Counted from the stretch's first letter, positions 6,765 through 13,329 are shown. The stretch is 18,625 bases of DNA from an uncultured Eubacteriales bacterium (GCA_934476315.1 CAKSNQ010000032.1:1-18625); one strand, 5' to 3'. Made by a program: numbers and translations. The notes: a model not told the origin generated them from the letters alone.

Positions 6765-7082
6765 TCAAAGCTCTGCGCCGCATTTTGCGCAAACGCGGAC
6801 TTTCTTGCCGTCATCGGTGATCTTTGCCTTTGTACGAACGCCCTTGTCGCACTTGGGGCAGTAGAGCGCCACGTTGGACGCGTAGATTGCGCCCTCAGCG
6901 TCAACGATACCGCCGGTTTCGCCCTGTCTGCGGGGCTTCATGTGCTTGTGGATCACGTTTACACCCTTGACGATGACCTTGCCCTCGGCAGGAGCCGCAG
7001 CAATGACCTCGCCCTTGGTGCCCTTATTGTCACCGGAGAGAACGACAACGGTATCGCCTTTTTTCACATGCAATTTTGCCAT
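6765..7082 (-). CDS. rplX: 50S ribosomal protein L24 with C-terminal zinc ribbon
   Basis: L24 is an assembly initiator of the large subunit near the exit tunnel. The 105-residue product has an N-terminal KOW motif (about residues 4-35, KKGDTVVVLSGDNKGTKG) and the HKHMKPRRQGETGGI block. The C-terminal half carries two cysteine pairs, Cys75/Cys78 (CPKC) and Cys98/Cys101 (CAKC), that could bind zinc, as in many Firmicutes L24 proteins. Starts at ATG 7080-7082 behind GAGGAGG. Confidence 0.97.
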   Translation of the reverse strand: MAKLHVKKGDTVVVLSGDNKGTKGEVIAAAPAEGKVIVKGVNVIHKHMKPRRQGETGGIVDAEGAIYASNVALYCPKCDKGVRTKAKITDDGKKVRVCAKCGAEL

Positions 7083-7095
7083 TTTCGTTTCCTCC

Positions 7096-7464
7096 TCACA
7101 GTACTTCGGGAGCCAGAGACAGGATCTTCAGAAAATCCTTCTCACGAAGCTCTCTTGCCACCGGCCCAAAAATACGGGTACCGGTCGGGGTTTTATCTTC
7201 CTTAATAATTACGGCTGCGTTTTCATCGAAGCGGATCGTGGAACCGTCAGCGCGTCTCAAACCATGTACGCTTCTGACAATCACAGCTTTCACGACTGCG
7301 CCCTTCTTCACAACACCGCCCGGCGTAGCTTTCTTTACGCACGCGACCACAACGTCGCCGATGTTTGCGTATCTGCGGCCGGAACCGCCCAGAACGCGAA
7401 TGCACATCAACTCTTTTGCTCCGGTGTTATCGGCAACCTTCATCAGTGTCTGTTGCTGAATCAC
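7096..7464 (-). CDS. rplN: 50S ribosomal protein L14, GTG start
   Basis: L14 forms intersubunit bridges with 16S rRNA and is the docking site of the silencing factor RsfS. The 122-residue length is the standard one. The start MIQQQTLMKVADNTGAK and the motif GGSGRRYANIGDVVV are diagnostic. The initiator is GTG (7462-7464) with GGAGG 10 nt upstream; no ATG is available that would keep the conserved N-terminus. The spacer to rpsQ is 45 nt, slightly longer than most here. Confidence 0.98.
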   Translation of the reverse strand: MIQQQTLMKVADNTGAKELMCIRVLGGSGRRYANIGDVVVACVKKATPGGVVKKGAVVKAVIVRSVHGLRRADGSTIRFDENAAVIIKEDKTPTGTRIFGPVARELREKDFLKILSLAPEVL

Positions 7465-7509
7465 TTTAGCTTTTCCTCCTATTCAATACGATTTTCGACG
7501 TATCTACTC

Positions 7510-7770
7510 TTATTTAGCCTTTTCGATGATCTGGACAAGTCTCCATCTCTTGGTCTTGGAGAGGGGTCTTGTTTCCATGATCTCGACTCTGTCGCCAATG
7601 GAGCATTCGTTATTCGCATCGTGTGCGTGAACCTTCAGGGTTCTCTTGATGATCTTGCCGTAGATGGGGTGCTTGACGTTATCCTCGATGGCGACGACGA
7701 CCGTCTTGTCCATCTTGTTGCTGACAACCATGCCCACACGGGTTTTTCTGAGAGCTCTTTCTTCTGTCAT
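7510..7770 (-). CDS. rpsQ: 30S ribosomal protein S17
   Basis: S17 is a primary 16S rRNA-binding protein with an OB fold. The 86-residue product has the family motifs RKTRVGMVVSNKMDKTVVV and KAHDAN-like segment (HAHDANNECSIGDRVEI), followed by METRPLSKTKRWRLV. It starts at ATG 7768-7770. Its Shine-Dalgarno TAAGGAGG contains the rpmC stop codon. The rplP-rpmC-rpsQ order is canonical. Confidence 0.97.
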   Translation of the reverse strand: MTEERALRKTRVGMVVSNKMDKTVVVAIEDNVKHPIYGKIIKRTLKVHAHDANNECSIGDRVEIMETRPLSKTKRWRLVQIIEKAK

Positions 7771-7783
7771 GACTCATTCCTCC

Positions 7784-7975
7784 TTATGCGTTCTTCTGCT
7801 GTTGAAGAATTGTCATTACGCGCGCGATGTCACGCTTGACCTCAACAATTCTGTGGGGGTTGTCAAGCTGATTGATCGCGTGCTGGAAGCGGAGGTTGAA
7901 AAGCTCAGTCTTCAGCTCTTTGAGCTTTGCCGACAGTTCTTCTGCCGACAGTCCTCTGATTTCTTTTGCTTTCAT
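7784..7975 (-). CDS. rpmC: 50S ribosomal protein L29
   Basis: L29 is a two-helix hairpin protein at the polypeptide exit near L23, where trigger factor and SRP dock. The 63-residue product contains the family signatures MKAKEIRGLSAEEL and LFNLRFQHAINQLDNP. The ATG (7973-7975) is 3 nt after the rplP stop and its GAGGAGG ribosome binding site lies in the last rplP codons, so the two genes are closely coupled. Confidence 0.97.
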   Translation of the reverse strand: MKAKEIRGLSAEELSAKLKELKTELFNLRFQHAINQLDNPHRIVEVKRDIARVMTILQQQKNA

Positions 7976-7978
7976 GGC

Positions 7979-8395
7979 TTAAACCTCCTCGTTCTTTGTC
8001 ACGAACTTCGTCTTGATGGGGAGCTTGTGGCTTGCCAGACGCATAGCCTCTTTTGCATCCTCCTCGGAGACGCCGCCCATTTCAAACATCACACGACCCG
8101 GCTTAACGACAGCGACCCAATACTCGGGCGAACCTTTACCGGAACCCATTCGGGTCTCAGCAGGCTTCTCGGTGATCGGCTTATCCGGGAAAATCTTGAT
8201 CCAGACCTTACCGCCACGCTTGACGTAACGGGTCATTGCGATACGAGCCGCCTCGATCTGGTTCGCGGTGATCCACGCGGGCTCCAGGGCAACCAGACCG
8301 AACTGACCGTTGGTCACGGTATTACCGCGCAGCGCCTTACCTTTCAGTCTTCCGCGCTGAACGCGACGGAATTTTACTCTTTTCGGCATCAACAT
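7979..8395 (-). CDS. rplP: 50S ribosomal protein L16
   Basis: L16 organises the A-site region of the large subunit. The 138-residue product begins MLMPKRVKFRRVQRG and contains GNTVTNGQFGLVALEPAWIT and the FPDKPITEKPAETRMGSGKG segment, which holds the conserved Arg of the bacterial L16 loop. The outer ATG (8393-8395) lies 2 nt after the rpsC stop and gives the usual N-terminus. A GGAGG is 12 nt upstream, inside the last codons of rpsC. Confidence 0.98.
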   Translation of the reverse strand: MLMPKRVKFRRVQRGRLKGKALRGNTVTNGQFGLVALEPAWITANQIEAARIAMTRYVKRGGKVWIKIFPDKPITEKPAETRMGSGKGSPEYWVAVVKPGRVMFEMGGVSEEDAKEAMRLASHKLPIKTKFVTKNEEV

Positions 8396-8397
8396 AA

Positions 8398-9204
8398 TTA
8401 CTTGCGACCTCCTTCTCTGGGAGCTCTGTCGCCGCGATTCTGGAAGCGATTGCCGTTTCCGTTGCCATTGCCGCCGAAGCGACGATCGCCGCGGTTGTCT
8501 CTGCGATCTCTGCGATCGCGGTTGTCGCGGTTGTCACGGTTGTCGCGGGGAGCCGCCACCGAGGTTCTGCTCACTTCGTTGAGAACCTCACCCTTGTAGA
8601 TCCAGACCTTGACGCCGATCTTTCCGTAGGTAGTGTTTGCCTCCCAGAAGCCGTAGTCAATGTCGGCACGCAGCGTCTGAAGCGGGATGGTGCCCTCGTG
8701 ATAATGCTCCGTTCTTGCGATTTCGGCGCCGCCCAGACGACCGCCGCAGGAAATTTTGATTCCCTTGGCACCCTGTCTCATGGTGTTGCGGATTGCCATC
8801 TTCATCGCACGGCGGAACGCGATACGACGCTCCAGCTGACCGGCAATGTTTTCAGCGACAAGCTGAGCGGACAGATCGGGCTGGCGGATCTCAACCACGT
8901 TGAGGATGACCGTCTTGCCGACCATCTTTTCGAGGATCGCCTTGTACTTGTCGATCTCGGAGCCACCTTTGCCGATGACCATACCCGGCTTTGCGCAGTT
9001 GACAAAGACGCGAACGCGCTCGTTGTCGCGCTCGATTTCGATCTTGGAAATACCCGCTTCCTTGAGTTCATTCTTCAGGTACTTTCTGATATTATAGTCG
9101 GAAACCAGCGTATCGCCGAAAGCCTGATCGCTGACGAACCATCTGGAATCCCAGTTTTTAATCACGCCCACACGAAGACCGTGGGGATTTACTTTCTGAC
9201 CCAT
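8398..9204 (-). CDS. rpsC: 30S ribosomal protein S3 with long low-complexity C-terminal tail
   Basis: S3 lines the mRNA entry channel with S4 and S5 and contributes to helicase activity. The KH domain shows the PGMVIGKGGSEID motif (about residues 73-85). The C-terminal S3 domain contains RRAMKMAIRNTMRQGAKGIKI in pieces and ends near VWIYKGEVLNE. The typical bacterial protein is about 210-235 residues; this one has 268. The extra ~56 residues are Arg/Asp/Asn repeats, then Gly-Asn repeats, then a basic end (REGGRK). The tail begins near residue 213 and keeps the same reading frame through an imperfect 9-nt repeat. Starts at ATG 9202-9204 behind AAGGAGG. Confidence 0.97.
   Translation of the reverse strand: MGQKVNPHGLRVGVIKNWDSRWFVSDQAFGDTLVSDYNIRKYLKNELKEAGISKIEIERDNERVRVFVNCAKPGMVIGKGGSEIDKYKAILEKMVGKTVILNVVEIRQPDLSAQLVAENIAGQLERRIAFRRAMKMAIRNTMRQGAKGIKISCGGRLGGAEIARTEHYHEGTIPLQTLRADIDYGFWEANTTYGKIGVKVWIYKGEVLNEVSRTSVAAPRDNRDNRDNRDRRDRRDNRGDRRFGGNGNGNGNRFQNRGDRAPREGGRK
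8491..8550 (-). repeat. Imperfect 9-nt tandem repeat in the rpsC tail
   Basis: On the minus strand the unit is close to GCGACAACC, encoding Arg-Asp-Asn, and changes to GCAGAGATC-like units encoding Arg-Arg-Asp. The pattern yields the RDN/RDR series of the S3 tail. Slippage at this repeat would add or remove whole tripeptides without breaking the frame. Confidence 0.7.
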
Positions 9205-9224
9205 TGAAACCGTACCTCCTTTTC

Positions 9225-9563
9225 TCAGTCTTTTTCTTTCACCGCGATGGTGACATGGCTGGTTCTCTTGAGGATTCTGTCAGCGCTGCCCTTGGCGCGC
9301 GGCATGATTCTCTTGAGCGTCGGACCGGGGCACACAAAGCACTCCGAGATATACAGCTTGTCAGCGTCCATATGCGGGGGATTGTTGGTTGCGTTCGCCA
9401 CAGCGCTGTTCAGCAGCTTAATCAGCAGCTCGGACGCGGCGCGCGGCGTGTTCTTCAGAATTCCCATAGCGGTAGCGACGTCCTTGCCGCGGATGAGGTC
9501 GAGGACGATCTGAACCTTACGAGGAGAAATTCTGGCATATTTCAAATAAGCTCTTGCTTCCAT
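9225..9563 (-). CDS. rplV: 50S ribosomal protein L22
   Basis: L22 lines the exit tunnel with L4, and changes in its long loop can give macrolide resistance. The 112-residue product contains ARISPRKVQIVLDLIRGKDV and ends with the conserved loop region PRAKGSADRILKRTSHVTI. The loop is full length, with no deletion or insertion visible. Starts at ATG 9561-9563 behind GAGGAGG. Confidence 0.98.
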   Translation of the reverse strand: MEARAYLKYARISPRKVQIVLDLIRGKDVATAMGILKNTPRAASELLIKLLNSAVANATNNPPHMDADKLYISECFVCPGPTLKRIMPRAKGSADRILKRTSHVTIAVKEKD

Positions 9564-9584
9564 TGTGAAAGTATCCTCCTCTTA

Positions 9585-9866
9585 TCAGTTACCGTTGTTG
9601 GAAGTTTTGGTACCCGCATGACCCTTGAAGGTGCGGGTCGGCGCGAACTCACCGAGCTTGTGACCGACCATATCTTCGACGACATAGACCGGCACATGCT
9701 TTTTGCCGTCATAGACAGCAATGGTATGACCGACAAACTCCGGGAATATGGTAGACGCGCGGGACCAGGTCTTGAGAACTTTCTTCTCGCCTTTTTCGTT
9801 CATGGCAACGATGCGGTTGTAGAGCTTCTCTTCCACAAACGGTGCCTTTTTCAAGCTTCTGCTCAT
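9585..9866 (-). CDS. rpsS: 30S ribosomal protein S19
   Basis: S19 forms a complex with S13 in the head of the small subunit. The 93-residue product begins MSRSLKKAPFVEEKL and includes WSRASTIFPEFVGHTIAVYDG and the VEDMVGHKLGEFAPTRTF motif of the family. It starts at ATG 9864-9866. The ribosome binding site AAGGAGGG is directly after the rplB stop. Confidence 0.98.
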   Translation of the reverse strand: MSRSLKKAPFVEEKLYNRIVAMNEKGEKKVLKTWSRASTIFPEFVGHTIAVYDGKKHVPVYVVEDMVGHKLGEFAPTRTFKGHAGTKTSNNGN

Positions 9867-9880
9867 CTGATATTCCCTCC

Positions 9881-10714
9881 TTATTTATCGTTTCTGCGCT
9901 TGATGATGAACTTGTTGGTTCTTGCCTTCTTGTTACGGGTCTTGTAGCCCAGAGCGGGCTTACCCCAAGGCGTAACAGGGTTGGGCAGACCGACGGGGGA
10001 CTTACCCTCACCACCACCGTGCGGGTGATCGCAGGGGTTCATGACCGAACCGCGGACGGTCGGGCGGATACCCTTGTGTCTGGTTTTACCGGCTTTACCG
10101 AGCTTAACGGTGTCGTGCTCGATGTTGCCGACCTGACCGATGGAAGCCTTGCAGTTCAAACGAACGAAACGAACCTCACCGGAGGGGAGACGGACCTGCG
10201 CCATACCGTTGTCCTCTTTGGAGATCAACTGTGCGGCGGTACCGGCGGAACGGACGAGCTGAGCGCCCTTGCCGGGATAAAGCTCAATGTTGTAGATGAA
10301 CGTACCGACGGGGATGTTGGCAAGCGGGAGCGTGTTGCCCGGCTTGATGTCGGAATCGGCGCCGCAGTACACGGTGTCGCCGGCTTTGAGACCCTCGGGG
10401 GCGATCACGTAGCTCTTCTCACCGGCTTCCGTCTGAAGCAGTGCGATGTACGCCGTTCTGTTCGGGTCGTACTCGATGCCGACAACCGTTGCAGGAGCCT
10501 CGTTCTGACGCTTGAAGTCGATCAGTCTGTACTTGATCTTGTTGCCGCCGCCTCTGTGACGGACGGTGATGCGGCCGTAGCTGTTGCGTCCCGCATGCTT
10601 CTTCTTAATGACAATCAGACTCTTCTCGGGAGTAAACTTGGTGACTTCCTCAAAGGTCGGCACCGACATGTTTCTTCTCGAGGGAGTTGTAGGATTATAC
10701 TTTTTGGTAGGCAT
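9881..10714 (-). CDS. rplB: 50S ribosomal protein L2
   Basis: L2 is required for subunit association and peptidyl transferase assembly. The 277-residue product has the OB-fold and SH3-like domains. The conserved segment MNPCDHPHGGGEG (about residues 225-237) includes His230, which corresponds to the functionally important His229 of E. coli. A basic C-terminus ends IIKRRNDK. Starts at ATG 10712-10714 with AGGAGG upstream. Confidence 0.98.
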   Translation of the reverse strand: MPTKKYNPTTPSRRNMSVPTFEEVTKFTPEKSLIVIKKKHAGRNSYGRITVRHRGGGNKIKYRLIDFKRQNEAPATVVGIEYDPNRTAYIALLQTEAGEKSYVIAPEGLKAGDTVYCGADSDIKPGNTLPLANIPVGTFIYNIELYPGKGAQLVRSAGTAAQLISKEDNGMAQVRLPSGEVRFVRLNCKASIGQVGNIEHDTVKLGKAGKTRHKGIRPTVRGSVMNPCDHPHGGGEGKSPVGLPNPVTPWGKPALGYKTRNKKARTNKFIIKRRNDK

Positions 10715-10732
10715 TCTCTTGTCCTCCTACTC

Positions 10733-11026
10733 TTAGTTCAGCCCTTCGAAGAACTCAATCGTCTTCGAATCGGGCTTCAGCGTAACGATCGCCTTTTTCC
10801 AAGCGGACGTATAGCCTGCGTGAACGCCGTATCTCTTCGGCTTTTTCTTCATGCTCACGGTGTTGACCGCGGCAACGCTGACCTTGAACATTTTTTCCAC
10901 AGCCTCAGCGATCTCCGCCTTGGTTGCGTCGCGTCTGACCTCGAAGGTGTACTTCTTGTCAGCAAGTCTGTCCATGCTCGCCTCGGTAATGATCGGTCTT
11001 ACGATAATATCTTCCACCATCTTCAT
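10733..11026 (-). CDS. rplW: 50S ribosomal protein L23
   Basis: L23 surrounds the tunnel exit and is the main docking site of trigger factor and SRP. The 97-residue product has the motifs DIIVRPIITEASM and YTFEVRRDATKAEIAEAVEKMF, plus the basic loop KKKPKRYGVHAGYTSAWKKA in part. Its ATG (11024-11026) shares one base with the rplD stop in a TAATG overlap. GGAGG lies 10 nt upstream within rplD, so translation is very likely coupled. Confidence 0.97.
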   Translation of the reverse strand: MKMVEDIIVRPIITEASMDRLADKKYTFEVRRDATKAEIAEAVEKMFKVSVAAVNTVSMKKKPKRYGVHAGYTSAWKKAIVTLKPDSKTIEFFEGLN

Positions 11027-11649
11027 TACGCAAACACCTCCTCAAGTTTTTCGATCGCGGACTTGGATGCGATGAACTTGTCGGCGTTCAGAATGTCGTA
11101 AACATTGATGAGAGCAGCCGGCGAGGTCTTGACACCCGGAATGTTGTTGCAGCTCTTGACGATCATGCCGTCCGCCGCAGGAAGAACGATCAGGGGCTTG
11201 CGGGCACCGCCGAGAGCCTCGATCATCGCGATCATGGCCTTGGTCTTGTACTCCGTGCACTTGATGTCATCCACGACAATGAGATTGCCCTCGGCAACCT
11301 TGGCAGACAGTGCGCTGTAAAGCGCCGTTCTGCGGGTCTTCTTGTTCATGGACAGGCGGTAATCTCTGGGCTTTGGACCGAGAGCGACGCCGCCGTGCGT
11401 CCACTGCGGAGAGCGGGTCGAACCCTGACGGGCGCGGCCGGTTCCCTTTTGTCTCCAGGGCTTCTTGCCGCCGCCGCTGACTTCCGTACGGGTCAGCGTG
11501 GACTGGGTACCCTGTCTCTGGTTCATCAGATAGGTTCTGACTGCGGCGTGGAGAACAGCGCCGTTGATGTCCGCACCGAAAATCTTATCGGACAGCGTCA
11601 TCTCGCCGACCTGCTTGCCGGCCATATCCATAACTTTTACGATTGGCAT
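11026..11649 (-). CDS. rplD: 50S ribosomal protein L4
   Basis: L4 lines the exit tunnel and, in E. coli, represses its own S10 operon by transcription attenuation and translation control in the leader. The 207-residue product has the tunnel loop (RTEVSGGGKKPWRQKGTGRA in part, about residues 54-75) followed by RSPQWTHGGVALGPKPRDY, then the globular domain ending IEKLEEVFA. Starts at ATG 11647-11649 behind an AAGGGGG site. Since this operon also has an attenuator-like leader, L4 is one candidate regulator. That link is inference only. Confidence 0.98.
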   Translation of the reverse strand: MPIVKVMDMAGKQVGEMTLSDKIFGADINGAVLHAAVRTYLMNQRQGTQSTLTRTEVSGGGKKPWRQKGTGRARQGSTRSPQWTHGGVALGPKPRDYRLSMNKKTRRTALYSALSAKVAEGNLIVVDDIKCTEYKTKAMIAMIEALGGARKPLIVLPAADGMIVKSCNNIPGVKTSPAALINVYDILNADKFIASKSAIEKLEEVFA

Positions 11650-11669
11650 TGTCTATATCCCCCTTCCGC

Positions 11670-12302
11670 TTATGCTTTGACCGAGTCGCGGATAAACACG
11701 ATGCCGTCTTTCGCGCCGGGGATGGCGCCCTTGATGGCGATCAGGTTCTTTTCGCTGTCGATCTTGACGATCTTGAGGTTGAGAACCGTGACCTGTTCGT
11801 TTCCGTACTGACCGGCCATTTTCTTATTCTTAAAAACGCGGGACGGGCTGGAGTTTGCGCCCATGGAACCGACTTCGCGGTGGATCGGACCGACACCGTG
11901 CGTGGAGCACAGCGTGTGGTGATTCCAGCGCTTGATGGAACCGGTGAAGCCGCGACCTTTGGTGATACCCGTAACATCGACCTTTTCGCCTGCGGCGAAG
12001 GTATCGGCGGAGATCACATCACCGACGTTGATCGCGGAGCAATCCTCCAGGCGGAACTCTTTGAGATACTTCTTCAGAGCGACGCCCGCCTTTTCAAAAT
12101 GACCTTTTTCCGCCTTGTTCAGGTGCTTTTCCTTCACATCGGCGAATCCGAGCTGAACGGCGTCGTAGCCGTCCTTTTCCGCGGTTTTCTTCTGCGCAAC
12201 AACACAGGGACCCGCGGCGATTACCGTGACCGGAATCATTTTTCCGGTTTCATCGAAGACCTGTGTCATACCGATCTTCTTGCCGATAATACCCTTTTTC
12301 AT
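11670..12302 (-). CDS. rplC: 50S ribosomal protein L3
   Basis: L3 is one of the first proteins to assemble into the large subunit and reaches the peptidyl transferase centre. The 210-residue product begins MKKGIIGKKIGMTQVFDE, includes the extended loop VGPIHREVGSMGANSSPSRV and the motif KKMAGQYGNEQVTVLN. I chose ATG 12300-12302 because AGGAGG lies 7-8 nt upstream. An upstream in-frame ATG would place 13 extra residues over the structured spacer and its ribosome binding site. Confidence 0.98.
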   Translation of the reverse strand: MKKGIIGKKIGMTQVFDETGKMIPVTVIAAGPCVVAQKKTAEKDGYDAVQLGFADVKEKHLNKAEKGHFEKAGVALKKYLKEFRLEDCSAINVGDVISADTFAAGEKVDVTGITKGRGFTGSIKRWNHHTLCSTHGVGPIHREVGSMGANSSPSRVFKNKKMAGQYGNEQVTVLNLKIVKIDSEKNLIAIKGAIPGAKDGIVFIRDSVKA

Positions 12303-12462
12303 TTGTTTTTCCTCCTGTAAATTATTGGTTGACACATGCAACTGACATGTATTGGTGTCAACATGACTTACAAAGTTACCGACCGAACCGCGGCGTGCCG
12401 ACCGTGGGACGCGGCTGTTGTCTTTGTACCGCTTGCGCGATTATCGACCTCGAGCTGCTTGA
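12303..12462 (-). promoter_or_regulatory. Structured 160-nt rpsJ-rplC spacer
   Basis: Three nested or successive perfect or near-perfect stems are visible. TACAAAG (12422-12428) pairs with CTTTGTA (12369-12375). Inside it AGCCGCG (12410-12416) pairs with CGCGGTT (12386-12392) with one G-U. Then GTTGACAC (12355-12362) pairs with GTGTCAAC (12328-12335) around a 19-nt loop that itself contains ACATG/CATGT, an alternative helix. The last stem ends about 13 nt before the rplC Shine-Dalgarno. No U-tract or consensus promoter is seen, and no ORF with a ribosome binding site. This is the longest spacer inside the operon. A regulatory role is inference. Confidence 0.6.
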
Positions 12463-12774
12463 TTAAAGCTTGATTTCGATTTCGACGCCGGCGGGAAGTT
12501 CGACGCTCGACAGGGCGTCGATCGCCTTCTGAGACGGCTTGATGATATCAATCAGTCTCTTGTGGGTGCGAAGCTCAAACTGCTCGCGGCTGTCCTTGTA
12601 CTTGTGCACCGCGCGGAGAATCGTGATGATCTCCTTATCGGTGGGAAGCGGGATCGGACCGGAAACCTCTGCGCCATTGCGCTTTGCGACATCGACGATC
12701 TTTTCAGCCGCCGCGTCGATCAGCTTGTGGTCGTAGCTCTTGAGCCGTACTCTGATCTTTTCTTTCACTGCCAT
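12463..12774 (-). CDS. rpsJ: 30S ribosomal protein S10
   Basis: S10 is a small-subunit head protein that is also NusE, part of the antitermination complex with NusB. The 103-residue product contains KIRVRLKSYDHKLIDAAAEK near the start and the family blocks SGPIPLPTDKEIITILRAVHKYKDSREQFE in pieces, ending ELPAGVEIEIKL. It is the first gene of the operon and starts at ATG 12772-12774 with AGGAGG 9 nt upstream. It has a leader of about 320 nt. tuf, which often precedes rpsJ, is not here. Confidence 0.98.
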   Translation of the reverse strand: MAVKEKIRVRLKSYDHKLIDAAAEKIVDVAKRNGAEVSGPIPLPTDKEIITILRAVHKYKDSREQFELRTHKRLIDIIKPSQKAIDALSSVELPAGVEIEIKL

Positions 12775-12791
12775 GGTATTTTGCCTCCTTT

Positions 12792-12944
12792 TCAGATTTG
12801 CCCGACTTCGCTTATAAAGAGGAAGTGATTCTTCTTTGTGAACGGAGCGAAGCCGCGTCTCCTAATTGGGGCAACTCTGCCGAACACTGATCCGTGTGTT
12901 TCTTTTTTCGCCCATTGAAAAACGGAGTTTGACGCATGGCACAT
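12792..12944 (-). CDS. Candidate 50-residue leader peptide ORF before rpsJ
   Basis: An ATG at 12942-12944 is preceded by GGAGG (12952-12956) at the ideal 7-nt spacing. The frame runs 50 codons and ends with TGA at 12792-12794, directly abutting the rpsJ Shine-Dalgarno (AAAGGAGG). The peptide begins MCHASNSVFQWAKK and ends LFISEVGQI. It is fairly basic and resembles no family I know. Both the ribosome binding site and the ATG lie inside the attenuator hairpin. An ORF of this length can arise by chance, so coding status is uncertain; the spacing at both ends is what makes it worth listing. Confidence 0.35.
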   Translation of the reverse strand: MCHASNSVFQWAKKETHGSVFGRVAPIRRRGFAPFTKKNHFLFISEVGQI

Positions 12945-12957
12945 GCGCAAACCTCCG
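12917..12957 (-). terminator. Attenuator-like intrinsic terminator in the S10 leader
   Basis: The 5' arm (12942-12957) and 3' arm (12923-12938) pair over about 15 bp around a TGC loop: CGGA/TCCG, a bulged G, GTTTG/CAAAC, a bulged T, and CGCATG/CATGCG. Five U residues follow (12918-12922) on the minus strand only. There is no minus-strand gene upstream for it to terminate, so it must act inside the rpsJ leader or end a short leader RNA of about 180 nt. Confidence 0.65.
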
Positions 12958-13104
12958 CTTCTGCCGACGACCGGCGCCCAAGTAACTCTGGCACCGCCAC
13001 GGATCGGATCGCATCAGATTGCCGCCCGATTGAACGGACATACTCCACGAAAATTCCCCACATTACGTGGCAACCTCTCGCTTCAACGCATATCAAGCCT
13101 GATT

Positions 13105-13133
13105 ATTATACACAAGATCCTTAAAAATTTCAA
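13105..13133 (-). promoter_or_regulatory. Sigma-A promoter of the S10 operon
   Basis: The -35 box TTGAAA (13128-13133) and the perfect -10 box TATAAT (13105-13110) are separated by 17 nt on the minus strand. Transcription should begin near 13098. It is the only strong minus-strand promoter I see before rpsJ. Confidence 0.85.
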
Positions 13134-13329
13134 GGGATTCCCGCCATTTTCTTCAACTTTGAATGTAGAACTTTTTCCTGTTTTTTATCACATATATGGC
13201 TATTTTGCACAAAAACAGGCGATTTCGGGGGAAAAAGCGGCATTTCCCACCTGCGCCACTGCCCCACCGCGCAATTTTTTTCGAATTTTCGGGTGCATTT
13301 TTCACTTTTTCAACGCCATGCGCCGTTTA
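13134..13329. other. AT-rich divergent intergenic region with a 9-bp inverted repeat
   Basis: No gene is visible between the two divergent promoters. The one clear structure is CCTGTTTTT (13177-13185) with AAAAACAGG (13211-13219), a perfect 9-bp inverted repeat with a 25-nt centre. It could be an operator or a weak hairpin. T-rich runs follow near 13276. Confidence 0.4.

Larger units (their letters stand above)
12775..13098 (-). promoter_or_regulatory. Long structured leader of the S10 operon
   Basis: The predicted transcript start is near 13098, giving a leader of about 324 nt. The first part can fold into AGGTTGCC (13069-13076) with GGCAATCT (13016-13023; one G-U), enclosing CCAC/GTGG-type hairpins. 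Then comes GGTGCC (12990-12995) with GGCGCC (12973-12978). The attenuator hairpin follows (12917-12957). Downstream, CGGCTTCGC and GCGAAGTCG near 12850 and 12810 could pair shortly before the rpsJ ribosome binding site. I cannot assign the leader to a named r-protein leader family. Confidence 0.6.

Noticed and set aside
9842..11101. 419-codon plus-strand open frame across rplB, rplW and rplD
   Set aside because: It is antisense to three clear ribosomal protein genes and crosses their boundaries; a shadow of biased codon use.
12328..12362. TTGACA-like box before rplC as an internal promoter
   Set aside because: No -10 box is found at 15-19 nt; the box is one arm of a perfect 8-bp inverted repeat, so a hairpin explains it better.
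12812..13096. 94-codon minus-strand frame in the S10 leader
   Set aside because: It starts almost at the predicted transcript start without a ribosome binding site. The 50-codon frame with SD at 12952 is better supported in the same region.
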